DNA from: Aquirhabdus sp.
GTDB taxonomy: Bacteria; Pseudomonadota; Gammaproteobacteria; Pseudomonadales; Moraxellaceae
DNA length: 8,894 nucleotides
Direction: 5' to 3'
NCBI GenBank assembly: GCA_030152425.1
Contig: JASLJP010000097.1
Coordinates: forward strand, 1 to 8,894
This document shows positions 1 through 7,636 of the stretch, piece by piece. The position numbers and the translations under genes are program-made. The notes under the pieces are model-generated. The model saw only the letters and a list, made by a program, of their open reading frames with translations. It searched no databases and was not told where the DNA came from. Every line of letters begins with the position of its first letter. Position 1 is the stretch's first letter.

Positions 1-461
1 GCCACTTGCTCGGGTAGCACCAAGCAGCCAAGATTGCCCAGATACATGCGCACCATCATCAGGCTACGCAGACCACCCATTAGACCGGGGCTGGAGGAGA
101 CGAGTGCAACCGGATAGCGTTTAAACACGCGTAGACCGACCTTGCCATCCGGTTCAGTACGCGTCATCCAGTCAAAGGTGTTTTTGATGAGTGGCGTAAA
201 AAAACCGTTGTACTCGGGTGAAGCCAGCAGCAGGCCATCGTGTTGTTCAAAAACGCGGAGTAGTCGCTGGGCAGCTTCGGGCATACCTGTAGCCTGCTCG
301 TCGTCTCCGTTGTAGAGCGGCATCTCGTAGTCTTTCAGATTGATCAGGGTCACTGTACAACCCGCCACGGACTCTGCACCCGCGATGGCAGTTTCTAGTA
401 CGAGGCTATTAAGAGACCCTGTACGGGTGCTGCCTGAAAATGCCAGAAGTTTGCTCGCCAT
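1..461 (-). CDS. NADPH-dependent FMN reductase family protein (partial, 3' end outside window)
   Basis: The reading frame opens at ATG (complement of 459-461) and stays open to the window edge, giving about 153 residues. The family is usually about 180-190, so roughly the last 30 are missing. The start is supported by GGAG a few bases upstream. Seen: a first beta strand followed by a flavin-phosphate loop, GSTRTGSLN (residues 10-18); the family hallmark SPEYNGFFTPLIKNTFDW (81-98); and SSSPGLMGGLRSL (122-134), which normally lines the FMN pocket. Family knowledge: these flavodoxin-fold cytosolic dimers bind FMN and use NAD(P)H to reduce flavins, quinones, azo compounds or metal ions such as chromate. 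The physiological substrate cannot be told from sequence. It is transcribed divergently from polA. A candidate promoter overlapped by an inverted repeat lies just upstream, which would fit regulated, for example stress-responsive, expression (inference). Confidence 0.9.
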   Translation of the reverse strand, partial: MASKLLAFSGSTRTGSLNSLVLETAIAGAESVAGCTVTLINLKDYEMPLYNGDDEQATGMPEAAQRLLRVFEQHDGLLLASPEYNGFFTPLIKNTFDWMTRTEPDGKVGLRVFKRYPVALVSSSPGLMGGLRSLMMVRMYLGNLGCLVLPEQV

Positions 462-499
462 AATTTGCTCCGATTGTTATTGTGCGTATCGCTTGGCCT

Positions 500-527
500 A
501 GTGTAGCCCTTGCATAGGTGGGTGCAA
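500..527 (-). promoter_or_regulatory. candidate sigma70 promoter of the FMN reductase gene
   Basis: On the minus strand TTGCAC (complement of 522-527) is followed after 16 bases by TACACT (complement of 500-505), which matches four of six -10 consensus positions. Transcription would start near 493, giving a leader of about 30 bases that contains the GGAG ribosome site. The -35 match is only three of six, so the call rests mostly on position and spacing. Confidence 0.4.
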
Positions 528-529
528 GG
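508..529. repeat. inverted repeat CCTTGCA-N8-TGCAAGG, possible operator
   Basis: Perfect 7-base arms at 508-514 and 523-529 are separated by 8 bases, putting the arm centres 15 bases apart. The repeat covers the -35 hexamer and spacer of the candidate FMN-reductase promoter. This is a common place for a dimeric repressor or activator to bind. No regulator gene lies in the window, so the binding protein is unknown. Confidence 0.45.
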
Positions 530-580
530 ATGAAAGACAAATAAAGCATTAATAAACCACAGCAGCCATTTGATTTCTAC

Positions 581-633
581 TTTAAAATTGCTGGCATTGT
601 TGGATCGAATTGCCACAAACGCACAATTTTAAA
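581..633. repeat. long-armed inverted repeat upstream of polA
   Basis: TTTAAAATTG at 581-590 is the exact reverse complement of CAATTTTAAA at 624-633. Inside the 33-base spacer a second pair, TGGCA (592-596) and TGCCA (611-615), can extend the pairing. The right arm ends 23 bases before the polA ATG, so the structure lies in the polA promoter or leader region. It could be a dyad protein site or an RNA hairpin in the polA leader. The arms are AT-rich, so some of the symmetry may be chance, but a perfect 10-base match is notable. Confidence 0.5.
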
Positions 634-656
634 AGCATCGCATTTGGAGAGCACCT

Positions 657-3431
657 ATGCCCCCGTTTATTTTGGTCGATGGCTCATATTATCTGTTCCG
701 CGCCTTTCACGCGCTGCCACCGCTGACCACCTCGCAAGGGCAAACCACCAATGCAATCAAGGGCGCGATGTCGGCCCTGCAAAAGCTCATGCGCCGCATG
801 CAGCCGACCCACATGGCGGTGATCTTTGATACACCCGAGCCGACCTTTAGACACCAGCTATCGCCGGCCTACAAAGCCCATCGTCCCCCGATGCCGGATG
901 AGTTGTCTTCCCAGATTCCATATCTACACGCGATTATCAAAGGGCTGGGCATTCCGCTCCTACTACTGCCCGGTGCTGAAGCAGACGACCTGATCGGCAC
1001 ACTGGCCAAACGTGCGGTGACCGAAGGCCATCACGTGCTGATCTCGACGGGTGACAAAGACATGGCACAGTTGGTCAACGACCACATCAAACTCGAAGAC
1101 AGCTTCCGCGAGCAGGTATTGGATCATGATGGCGTCATTGCCAAATTTGGCGTGCGACCCGATCAGATCATCGACTACCTGACCCTGATGGGCGATGCTT
1201 CAGACGGCATCTCAGGTGTGCCAGGGGTAGGGAAAGTCACTGCCGCCAAGCTCCTGAACGAATACCAAACCATTGGCGGCATTCTAGAAAACGCGGACAA
1301 GATCAAAGGCAAACTGGGGGAGAACATCCGTAACAATGCCCATCTGATCCCGCTCAATCATCAATTGGCCAGTATCGTCTGTGATCTGCCGCTCAATCTG
1401 GACTGGCATGAGCTCAAGCTTGGTGCACCCGATGTGCCTGCGCTGCGTAAACTGTATACCGAGCTGGAGTTTCGAGGGCTGCTGCAGTCGCTTGAGCACC
1501 CGAACAACCCCGATAACGCATCGACCACAACGGAGAGCACAGGCAGTGCCATACCGGCAGCCCCTGCGGCACCCGCACTGGCACCTGCCGTCAAAGCTGA
1601 GCCGAAAGCAGCACCCGTCGGTGAAGCGCAGTATCATACCGTGGTGGATCAGACTGAGTTTTTAGCGTTGGTCGAACGCCTCAAAGCCGCGCCACGCTTT
1701 GCGGTGGACACCGAGACCACCAGCCTGGACTATCGACAGGCGCGCATCGTCGGCCTGTCTTTTGCCATGCAGGCTGGGGAGGCTTACTACATCCCAATCG
1801 GCCATGACTATATGGGCGCGCCGGAGCAGTTGGACGCTAAGTTTGTTTTGGATACGCTCAAACCGGTCTTGGAAAATCCAGCCATCGGCAAGATCGGCCA
1901 GCATATGAAATACGATGCCCATGTGCTGCATAACCATGGCATCAACCTGCAAGGCTGGGCGTTTGACACGATGCTGGCCTCCTATGTGCTGAATCCAACC
2001 GCGACGCGGCACAATATGGATGATCTAGCACAGTACTACCTCAACCATACGACGACCACCTTTGAGCAGATCGCAGGTAAAGGGGTCAAGCAACTGACCT
2101 TTAATCAGATCGAGCTGGATGTCGCTGCCAAATATGCGGCTGAAGATGCAGATATCACGTGGCGTCTGTACGAACACTTTGCACCAGAGCTGGCGAAGAT
2201 CCCCCGTCTGGAGCGGTTGTTGCTCGATATCGAAATGCCGACCGCACAAGTGCTGTATGGCATGGAAAACAACGGCATCCGTTTGGATATTCCGTTCCTC
2301 GCCGAGTTGGGTCAGCGTTTTGGCAGTCAGATCCTGGCGCTGGAAGCCCAAGCCATCGAGATCGCCGGTCAGCCGTTTAATGTCTCATCGCCGAAACAAC
2401 TGGGCGAAATCCTGTTTGACAAACTGGGCATCGCCGGTGGTAAAAAAACTGCCAGTGGCCAGTATGCAACGGGAGAAGCGATCCTGGAGAAGATTGACCA
2501 TCCGATGATCGCCACGATCTTGGAATACCGCTCATTGTCCAAGCTCAAAAGTACCTACACTGATAGCCTGATCGCTCAAGCTGACCCCGCCACTCAGCGA
2601 GTGCATACCAGCTACCATCAAGCCATCGCCGCCACAGGTCGACTGTCGTCGACCGATCCAAACCTGCAAAACATCCCGATTCGCGGTGAAGTGGGTCGTC
2701 AGATCCGTCAGGCGTTTATTGCACCTCCCGGTCGGATCATCCTCGCTGCCGACTACTCGCAGATCGAGCTACGCCTGATGGCACATTTCTCGCAAGACGA
2801 GGCGCTATTACGCGCCTTCCGCGAAGGCCGTGACATTCACCAAGCCACGGCAGCTGAAGTGATGGGCGTGGCGCTGGAAGACGTGACCTCGGATCAACGC
2901 CGTCAGGCCAAGGCCATCAACTTCGGCCTGCTGTATGGCATGTCGGCATTTGGTTTGGCCAAGCAGCTCAACCTGTCACGCTTTGAGGCACAGGAATACA
3001 TCAAGATGTATTTCACCCGCTACCCGAGCGTGCACGACTATATGGAAGACACGCGGGTCAAAGCCTCGGAGCAGGGCTATGTAGAAACCATCATGGGGCG
3101 TCGTCTGTATATGAACGACATCCATGCCGGTAATGCCATGGTGCGCCAAGCTGCGGAGCGTGCTGCGATCAATGCGCCACTGCAAGGCTCGGCTGCAGAT
3201 ATTATCAAACTGGCGATGATCGATGTGGCGAAGGCTTTGCCGCCGCAACATGCTAAAATGCTGCTGCAGGTGCACGATGAACTGGTGCTCGAAGTGGACG
3301 AAGCAGCCGCAGATGACGTGACCGCGCTGCTCAAAGCCATCATGCCAGCCGTACTCAAAGGCCGTGCCGAGATCGCCGTACCCCTGGATGTTGACGTGGG
3401 GCGGGGCGTGAATTGGGGTGTGGCACATTAA
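657..3431 (+). CDS. polA: DNA polymerase I
   Basis: A 924-residue protein (E. coli PolA is 928) that fills gaps during Okazaki fragment maturation and excision repair. The ATG at 657 follows GGAGAG (646-651) by 5 bases, and the N-terminus FILVDGSYYLFRAFHAL matches the family start. Domains: 5' nuclease, about 1-285, with GAEADDLIGTLA (106-117), STGDKDMAQLV (130-140), metal-site Asp 180 and 183, and the GVPGVGK helix-hairpin-helix (187-193). An Ala/Pro/Thr-rich linker spans 282-325. The 3'-5' exonuclease, about 326-520, keeps D351 and E353 (DTETTSLD), D420 (KYD), and Y493 and D497 (YAAEDAD), so proofreading should be intact. The polymerase, about 525-924, has TGRLSSTDPNLQNIP (660-674), motif A DYSQIELR with D699, motif B with R748, K752, F756 and Y760, and motif C VHDE (872-875). 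No frameshift or lost catalytic residue. No obvious hairpin-plus-T-run terminator follows directly. Confidence 0.98.
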   Translation: MPPFILVDGSYYLFRAFHALPPLTTSQGQTTNAIKGAMSALQKLMRRMQPTHMAVIFDTPEPTFRHQLSPAYKAHRPPMPDELSSQIPYLHAIIKGLGIPLLLLPGAEADDLIGTLAKRAVTEGHHVLISTGDKDMAQLVNDHIKLEDSFREQVLDHDGVIAKFGVRPDQIIDYLTLMGDASDGISGVPGVGKVTAAKLLNEYQTIGGILENADKIKGKLGENIRNNAHLIPLNHQLASIVCDLPLNLDWHELKLGAPDVPALRKLYTELEFRGLLQSLEHPNNPDNASTTTESTGSAIPAAPAAPALAPAVKAEPKAAPVGEAQYHTVVDQTEFLALVERLKAAPRFAVDTETTSLDYRQARIVGLSFAMQAGEAYYIPIGHDYMGAPEQLDAKFVLDTLKPVLENPAIGKIGQHMKYDAHVLHNHGINLQGWAFDTMLASYVLNPTATRHNMDDLAQYYLNHTTTTFEQIAGKGVKQLTFNQIELDVAAKYAAEDADITWRLYEHFAPELAKIPRLERLLLDIEMPTAQVLYGMENNGIRLDIPFLAELGQRFGSQILALEAQAIEIAGQPFNVSSPKQLGEILFDKLGIAGGKKTASGQYATGEAILEKIDHPMIATILEYRSLSKLKSTYTDSLIAQADPATQRVHTSYHQAIAATGRLSSTDPNLQNIPIRGEVGRQIRQAFIAPPGRIILAADYSQIELRLMAHFSQDEALLRAFREGRDIHQATAAEVMGVALEDVTSDQRRQAKAINFGLLYGMSAFGLAKQLNLSRFEAQEYIKMYFTRYPSVHDYMEDTRVKASEQGYVETIMGRRLYMNDIHAGNAMVRQAAERAAINAPLQGSAADIIKLAMIDVAKALPPQHAKMLLQVHDELVLEVDEAAADDVTALLKAIMPAVLKGRAEIAVPLDVDVGRGVNWGVAH

Positions 3432-3603
3432 ACAGACCTGCCGATCGGGCTTGAGTATTTGCACAGTCGCCTCTACATATCACCACAGGTGATGGGTGGA
3501 AGGCTTTGCAAGCAGGCGCGAGTCGGCTAGTCTATGCATTCTTTGGATGCGTACTCATTTGTTAAACCGAATTTAAGAATCAACTTTTAGGTATTTTTTT
3601 GTT
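3432..3603 (+). other. polA to YcxB-like gene spacer with two small hairpins
   Basis: This 172-base spacer has no credible gene. It holds a hairpin ATCACC-ACA-GGTGAT (3479-3493) without a following T-run, and a second possible stem TATGCAT/ATGCGTA (3533-3539 with 3547-3553, one G-U pair). Neither is a convincing intrinsic terminator. A weak promoter-like pair, TTGCAA (3506-3511) and TAGTCT (3528-3533) 16 bases apart, could serve the next gene, but I would not rely on it. Read-through from polA is also possible. Confidence 0.35.
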
Positions 3604-3606
3604 ATG
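3587..3606 (+). promoter_or_regulatory. unusual translation leader TTAGGTATTT...GTTATG (YcxB-like gene)
   Basis: The start codon at 3604 is preceded by TTAGGTATTT, four further T residues, then GTTATG. The only Shine-Dalgarno-like core is AGG (3589-3591), about 12 bases from the ATG, which is long. The same block, four T shorter, precedes tkt (5587-5602). The leader supports this ATG as the start, since nothing better lies upstream in frame. Confidence 0.5.
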
Positions 3607-4152
3607 TCAGCGACCTACGGCTACACGCTTCAACCGATCCCCTATGAACTCTCTGCTGCAGAGCAAAAAGAGGCGCAGTTTGATCTGTGGCGCAAAAGCA
3701 ATCAAATCAAACCCAAGCTGTGGGCGATTTTGGCAGCGATCACTGTCGCAGCCATTGCCGGGTTAATTTTTCTGCGTGGCTACTCCACTGCGATCTTCTG
3801 GCTGCTTTTGGTCGGTGTTGTCTTGTTTCTTGCGGTACGGATCTATGGTCTGCGCTGGTACGCCAAGCGTGAGATGGCCAAAATGCCGGTACAAGACATC
3901 AAGGGCATCAAGATGGGTGTGCAGCCCCAAGGGCTGATCATGCTACAAAAAGTAGGCATGCAAGAAGGCCGCGGTATGATCGAGTGGAAAGACGTCAGCG
4001 AATGGCAGGAAACCGACAAATACATTTTCCTCACCTGCAACCAACGAGGCCAAACCGGCACCCAGATTTTGCCTAAACGACTGGCTGCCAAAAAATTCCC
4101 GCTTGATACCGTGCGCAAGCATCTGACCGAAGTGGTTGGCCCTGCCAAATAA
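3604..4152 (+). CDS. YcxB-like two-helix membrane protein of unknown function
   Basis: A 182-residue protein. The N-terminal part (1-37) is polar and charged and would be cytoplasmic. Two hydrophobic segments follow, about 38-58 (LWAILAAITVAAIAGLIFL) and 62-83 (TAIFWLLLVGVVLFLAVRIYG), joined by a very short turn, so a helical hairpin with both ends inside the cell is likely. Basic residues after the second helix (RWYAKRE) fit that topology. The soluble C-terminal part, about 93-178, contains EWKDVSEWQETDKYIFL and ILPKRLAAKKF, which resemble the YcxB-like C-terminal domain (tryptophan-containing strand, then an I-x-P-K-R motif). That family has no established function. The gene is convergent with metK and downstream of polA in the same direction. 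I see no signal peptide or catalytic motif. Alternative: an unrelated DUF with a similar layout. Confidence 0.85.
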   Translation: MSATYGYTLQPIPYELSAAEQKEAQFDLWRKSNQIKPKLWAILAAITVAAIAGLIFLRGYSTAIFWLLLVGVVLFLAVRIYGLRWYAKREMAKMPVQDIKGIKMGVQPQGLIMLQKVGMQEGRGMIEWKDVSEWQETDKYIFLTCNQRGQTGTQILPKRLAAKKFPLDTVRKHLTEVVGPAK

Positions 4153-4177
4153 CCTAACCCAGCTTATGATCAGGTCA

Positions 4178-4209
4178 AAAAAATCGCCTGAATGTTCTGG
4201 GGATTTTTT
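4178..4209. terminator. bidirectional intrinsic terminator between YcxB-like gene and metK
   Basis: AAAAAATC (4178-4185) pairs with GATTTTTT (4202-4209). A G/G mismatch follows, then CC/GG, around a 10-base loop. Each strand therefore shows a stem with a U-run, so the element can end both converging transcripts. It starts 25 bases after the YcxB-like stop and ends 17 bases before the metK stop. The GC core is short, so efficiency may be modest. Confidence 0.7.
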
Positions 4210-4225
4210 ATTGCCGTGTTGCTGC

Positions 4226-5386
4226 TTACAGTGAAGCTTTCAGCGCTTCGGCTTTGTCGGTACGTTCCCAACTGAAGTGCAGGCCTTCAGCTTTGCGACC
4301 AAAGTGGCCGTAGCTGGCGGTTTCCTGATAGATTGGATGCAACAGGTCGAGCATACGGCTGATGCCATATGGACGCAGATCGAAATGCTCGCGCACGAGG
4401 GCGATGATGGTTTCGTCGCTGACCTTGCCGGTACCAAAGGTATTCAGCGAGATCGAGGTCGGCTCGGCAACACCGATCGCGTAGCTGACCTGAATTTCGC
4501 ATTTGTCCGCCAAACCTGCGGCGACGATGTTCTTCGCCACATAGCGGCCGGCATAAGCAGCCGAGCGGTCAACTTTCGACGGATCTTTACCGGAGAAAGC
4601 ACCGCCGCCATGGCGTGACATGCCGCCGTAGGTATCAACGATGATCTTACGACCGGTCAGGCCGCAGTCACCGACTGGACCACCGATCACGAAGATGCCG
4701 GTCGGGTTGATGTGGTATTGGGTTTTTTCATGCAGCATGCTGGCCGGGAAGATCGACTTAACGATTTCTTCCATGATGGCTTCTTTGAGCGCAGGCTGGG
4801 AGATCGACGGATCATGTTGGGTCGACAGCACGATGGCATCGACGTATTTCGGCACACCGTTTTCGTAATGGAAGGTGACTTGGCTTTTGGCGTCCGGACG
4901 CAACCATGACAGCGTGCCATTTTTACGCAGTTCGGCTTGTTTTTCGACCATGCGATGGGCGTAGATAATCGGGGCGGGCATCAGCTCTGCGGTTTCATTT
5001 GACGCATAGCCAAACATCAGGCCTTGGTCACCGGCACCCTGATCTTCAGGGCGCGAGCGATCGACGCCTTGAGCGATATCTGGGGATTGTTTGCCAAGGA
5101 TATTCAACACGGCACAGGTCGAACCATCAAAGCCGAGGTCTGAGTGGTTATAGCCAATGCTGTTGACCGTATCACGGGCAATTTTTTCAAAATCGACATT
5201 GGCTGTCGTGGTGACTTCGCCAGCCAACACAACGACACCGGTCTTCACCAGCGTTTCGCAAGCGACACGGGCATCTTTGTCTTGGGCGAGAATCGCATCA
5301 AGAATAGCATCGCTGATTTGATCAGCCATTTTATCGGGGTGGCCTTCACTGACCGATTCAGAAGTAAAAACAGAATATTCGCGCAT
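4226..5386 (-). CDS. metK: S-adenosylmethionine synthase
   Basis: A 386-residue cytosolic enzyme (E. coli MetK is 384) that makes S-adenosylmethionine, phosphate and diphosphate from methionine and ATP; the family forms tetramers using Mg2+ and K+. Seen: the N-terminal signature FTSESVSEGHPDKMADQISD (7-26) with catalytic His16 and Mg-binding Asp18; the methionine/ATP motif GAGDQGLMFGYA (117-128); the mobile loop that gates the active site before it, around 100-112; and the phosphate-binding GGGAFSGKDPSKVDRSAAY (260-278). All three MetK domains are present and uninterrupted. The ATG (complement of 5384-5386) matches the usual family start. It is preceded by CGG and a run of six T, a weak ribosome site. 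The gene is divergent from tkt. I see no recognisable SAM riboswitch or MetJ box (AGACGTCT repeats) in its leader. Confidence 0.98.
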   Translation of the reverse strand: MREYSVFTSESVSEGHPDKMADQISDAILDAILAQDKDARVACETLVKTGVVVLAGEVTTTANVDFEKIARDTVNSIGYNHSDLGFDGSTCAVLNILGKQSPDIAQGVDRSRPEDQGAGDQGLMFGYASNETAELMPAPIIYAHRMVEKQAELRKNGTLSWLRPDAKSQVTFHYENGVPKYVDAIVLSTQHDPSISQPALKEAIMEEIVKSIFPASMLHEKTQYHINPTGIFVIGGPVGDCGLTGRKIIVDTYGGMSRHGGGAFSGKDPSKVDRSAAYAGRYVAKNIVAAGLADKCEIQVSYAIGVAEPTSISLNTFGTGKVSDETIIALVREHFDLRPYGISRMLDLLHPIYQETASYGHFGRKAEGLHFSWERTDKAEALKASL

Positions 5387-5424
5387 GAAAAAACCGATAT
5401 CTATACAGATGTAATAAGCCCGAC

Positions 5425-5430
5425 ATGATA
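5425..5430 (-). promoter_or_regulatory. candidate -10 element for metK
   Basis: On the minus strand TATCAT (complement of 5425-5430) matches five of six -10 positions and would give a metK leader of about 30-35 bases. No good -35 hexamer sits 16-18 bases upstream, so this would need an activator or is wrong. A second AT-rich candidate, TATAGA (complement of 5400-5405), is so close to the start codon that the transcript would be nearly leaderless. Confidence 0.25.
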
Positions 5431-5536
5431 ACTGGAATCAACGAGATGAACCAGCACCGCCGATGGAAAATACGGCCATGATCCGACCAATGCAGCCTGA
5501 AAAAAGACGGAAATGTATTTCTTTGCGAACGAATGC

Positions 5537-5565
5537 TTTACCCACTATGCCAATTCAACGACAAT
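5537..5565 (+). promoter_or_regulatory. candidate sigma70 promoter of tkt
   Basis: TTTACC (5537-5542) and GACAAT (5560-5565) are separated by exactly 17 bases, each matching four of six consensus positions. Transcription would start near 5572, giving a leader of under 30 bases. A second overlapping pair, TTGCGA (5523-5528) and TATGCC (5546-5551), also has 17-base spacing and cannot be excluded. Confidence 0.4.
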
Positions 5566-5586
5566 AGCGCATCGTTTTTTCGCCGC

Positions 5587-5602
5587 TTAGGTATTTGTTA
5601 TG
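5587..5602 (+). promoter_or_regulatory. unusual translation leader TTAGGTATTTGTTATG (tkt)
   Basis: The 16 bases ending in the tkt ATG share TTAGGTATTT and GTTATG with the leader of the YcxB-like gene at 3587-3606. The AGG core (5589-5591) lies 8 bases from the ATG, an acceptable ribosome-site distance. It fixes the tkt start at 5600. Confidence 0.6.
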
Positions 5603-7624
5603 AGTCAGCAATCCCATTCCCACAGCCTGCCGATTTTTAACCCACCCTTGGATCAACGCCGTCTTGCCAATGCAATTCGTGTGCTGGCTATGGATGCGGT
5701 CCAGAAGGCCAACTCTGGCCATCCCGGCGCGCCGATGGGCATGGCCGATATTGCTGAAGTCCTGTGGCGTCAGATTCTGCGTCATAACCCAACCAATCCA
5801 AACTGGGTCAACCGTGACCGTTTCGTGCTGTCCAACGGCCATGGCTCGATGCTGCAATACGCCCTACTGCACCTGACCGGCTACGATGTGACCATCGAAG
5901 ACCTCAAACAATTTCGTCAGTTACACAGCCGCACACCCGGTCATCCAGAATACGGCTATACCGTAGGCGTAGAAACCACGACCGGCCCATTGGGTCAGGG
6001 GATTGCCAATGCGGTAGGTTTTGCGGTGGCGGAAAAAACGCTTGCTGCCCAATTTAACCGCGAAGGTTTAAACGTCATTGACCACTTCACCTATTGCTTT
6101 ATGGGTGATGGCTGCCTGATGGAAGGCATCTCGCATGAAGTCTGCTCGCTGGCCGGTACACTGGGTCTAGGCAAGCTGATCGCCTACTACGATGACAACG
6201 GCATCTCGATTGACGGCGAAGTCGAAGGCTGGTTTAGCGACGACACCCAAAAACGCTTTGAAGCCTATGGCTGGCATGTGGTCAAAGTCGATGGCCATGA
6301 TGCCAAGGCGATTCGTGAAGCCACCCTGGCAGCACACGCAGAAAGCAGCAAGCCTTCCTTGATCATTTGCAAAACGATCATTGGACTCGGCTCGCCGAAC
6401 AAGCAAGGCAAAGAAGAATGCCATGGCGCAGCACTCGGTCTCGCCGAAATCGCTCTGACCCGCGAAGTGCTGGGTTGGAGCGATGAACCATTCGTCATCG
6501 GCGATGACATCTATGAAGCATGGGACGGCAAAGCCAAAGGCGCAGCGCTGGAGCAGCACTGGGATTCGGTTTTTGACATCTACCAAGAGCGCTACCCAGA
6601 GCTGGCGGCTGAACTTAAGCGCCGTCTGAATGGTGACCTGCCTGCCGACTTTGAAGCCAAAGCAAATGCCTTTATCACCGAGTGCAATGAAAAAGGCGAG
6701 ACCATCGCCAGCCGTAAAGCCAGCTTGAATACCTTGAGCGCGCTGGGCCCAATTCTGCCGGAACTTCTAGGCGGCTCAGCAGATCTGGCCGGCTCGAACT
6801 TCACCATCTGGAAAGGCTGTGAGGGGATTCAGGACAACCCCGCTGGCAACTATGTACACTACGGTGTACGAGAGTTTGGCATGACCGCCATGGCCAATGG
6901 CGTGGCACTGCATGGCGGCTTTATCCCATACGTCGCAACCTTCCTGATCTTTATGGAATATGCGCGCAATGCGGTGCGGATGTCTGCGATCATGAAACAA
7001 CGCGTGATCCACGTGTATACCCATGATTCGATCGGTCTCGGTGAAGATGGCCCGACCCATCAACCGATTGAACAAATCGCCTCACTGCGCGGCACACCCA
7101 ACCTGCATCTGTGGCGTCCGGCAGACTCGGTGGAGTCAGCCGTATCGTGGAAACTGGCACTGCAACGTAAAGATGGTCCAACCGCGCTGATCTTTTCGCG
7201 TCAAAACCTGCCATTCCAAACCCGCACCCCAGCACAGTTGGCCGACATCGCCAAAGGTGGCTATGTACTGGCAGCAGAGAAGGGCACATTGAAAGCCATC
7301 ATCATCGCGACCGGCTCTGAAGTGTCACTGGCGATGGACGCCTACAAGCAACTTGACGGTGTACGCGTCGTCTCGATCCCGTCCTGCGAAGTATTTCTGG
7401 AACAAACTGCGGAATACCGCGAGTCTGTGCTGCCCAGCGCCATTCGTGCACGTGTAGCGGTTGAAGCCGCCCATGTCGACTACTGGTGGAAATTCGTCGG
7501 TCTGGATGGTCGTGTGATCGGGATGCGTAGCTTTGGTGAGTCTGCACCTGCAGGCCAACTGTACGAATACTTCGGCATCACTACTCAGGCCGTGGTCGAT
7601 GCGGTGAATGAACTGGTGGGTTGA
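5600..7624 (+). CDS. tkt: transketolase
   Basis: A 674-residue thiamine-diphosphate enzyme (E. coli TktA is 663) that moves two-carbon ketol units between sugar phosphates in the non-oxidative pentose phosphate pathway. It produces or consumes erythrose-4-phosphate, ribose-5-phosphate, fructose-6-phosphate and glyceraldehyde-3-phosphate. Seen: KANSGHPGAPMGMAD (36-50) with catalytic His41; GPLGQGIANAVGFA (129-142); the ThDP/Mg motif from GDG (169-171) to YDDN (197-200); VREFGMTAMANG (423-434) with Glu425, which activates the cofactor; and HDSIGLGEDGPTHQP (475-489) with substrate-binding His475 and His487. The C-terminal domain (about 540-674) includes IATGSEVSLA. The N-terminus has about 15 extra residues, including a HSHS stretch, before the conserved core. 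Downstream epd uses its product erythrose-4-phosphate. A strong terminator 47 bases after the stop limits co-transcription. Confidence 0.97.
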   Translation: MSQQSHSHSLPIFNPPLDQRRLANAIRVLAMDAVQKANSGHPGAPMGMADIAEVLWRQILRHNPTNPNWVNRDRFVLSNGHGSMLQYALLHLTGYDVTIEDLKQFRQLHSRTPGHPEYGYTVGVETTTGPLGQGIANAVGFAVAEKTLAAQFNREGLNVIDHFTYCFMGDGCLMEGISHEVCSLAGTLGLGKLIAYYDDNGISIDGEVEGWFSDDTQKRFEAYGWHVVKVDGHDAKAIREATLAAHAESSKPSLIICKTIIGLGSPNKQGKEECHGAALGLAEIALTREVLGWSDEPFVIGDDIYEAWDGKAKGAALEQHWDSVFDIYQERYPELAAELKRRLNGDLPADFEAKANAFITECNEKGETIASRKASLNTLSALGPILPELLGGSADLAGSNFTIWKGCEGIQDNPAGNYVHYGVREFGMTAMANGVALHGGFIPYVATFLIFMEYARNAVRMSAIMKQRVIHVYTHDSIGLGEDGPTHQPIEQIASLRGTPNLHLWRPADSVESAVSWKLALQRKDGPTALIFSRQNLPFQTRTPAQLADIAKGGYVLAAEKGTLKAIIIATGSEVSLAMDAYKQLDGVRVVSIPSCEVFLEQTAEYRESVLPSAIRARVAVEAAHVDYWWKFVGLDGRVIGMRSFGESAPAGQLYEYFGITTQAVVDAVNELVG

Positions 7625-7636
7625 TCCCGCGTTCGT

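Noticed and set aside
395..616. A 73-codon minus-strand frame covering the FMN reductase start and upstream region
   Set aside because: It overlaps the start of the reductase in another frame, has no ribosome site, and resembles nothing I know.
1518..1631. Ala/Pro/Thr-rich stretch in polA as a possible insertion or frameshift
   Set aside because: It falls exactly at the linker between the 5' nuclease and 3'-5' exonuclease domains, which is variable and low-complexity in this family, and the frame is intact.
2976..3464. A 162-codon minus-strand frame over the polA 3' end
   Set aside because: The translation is His/Cys/Gln-rich noise and mirrors polA codon usage; PolA motif C and the C-terminus are fully conserved on the plus strand.
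3479..3493. Intrinsic terminator for polA
   Set aside because: The 6-base stem ATCACC/GGTGAT has no following T-run, so it is only a hairpin.
5387..5599. A SAM riboswitch or MetJ operator upstream of metK
   Set aside because: I see no SAM-I/II/III type core and no tandem AGACGTCT-like boxes; the region looks like a plain divergent promoter spacer.
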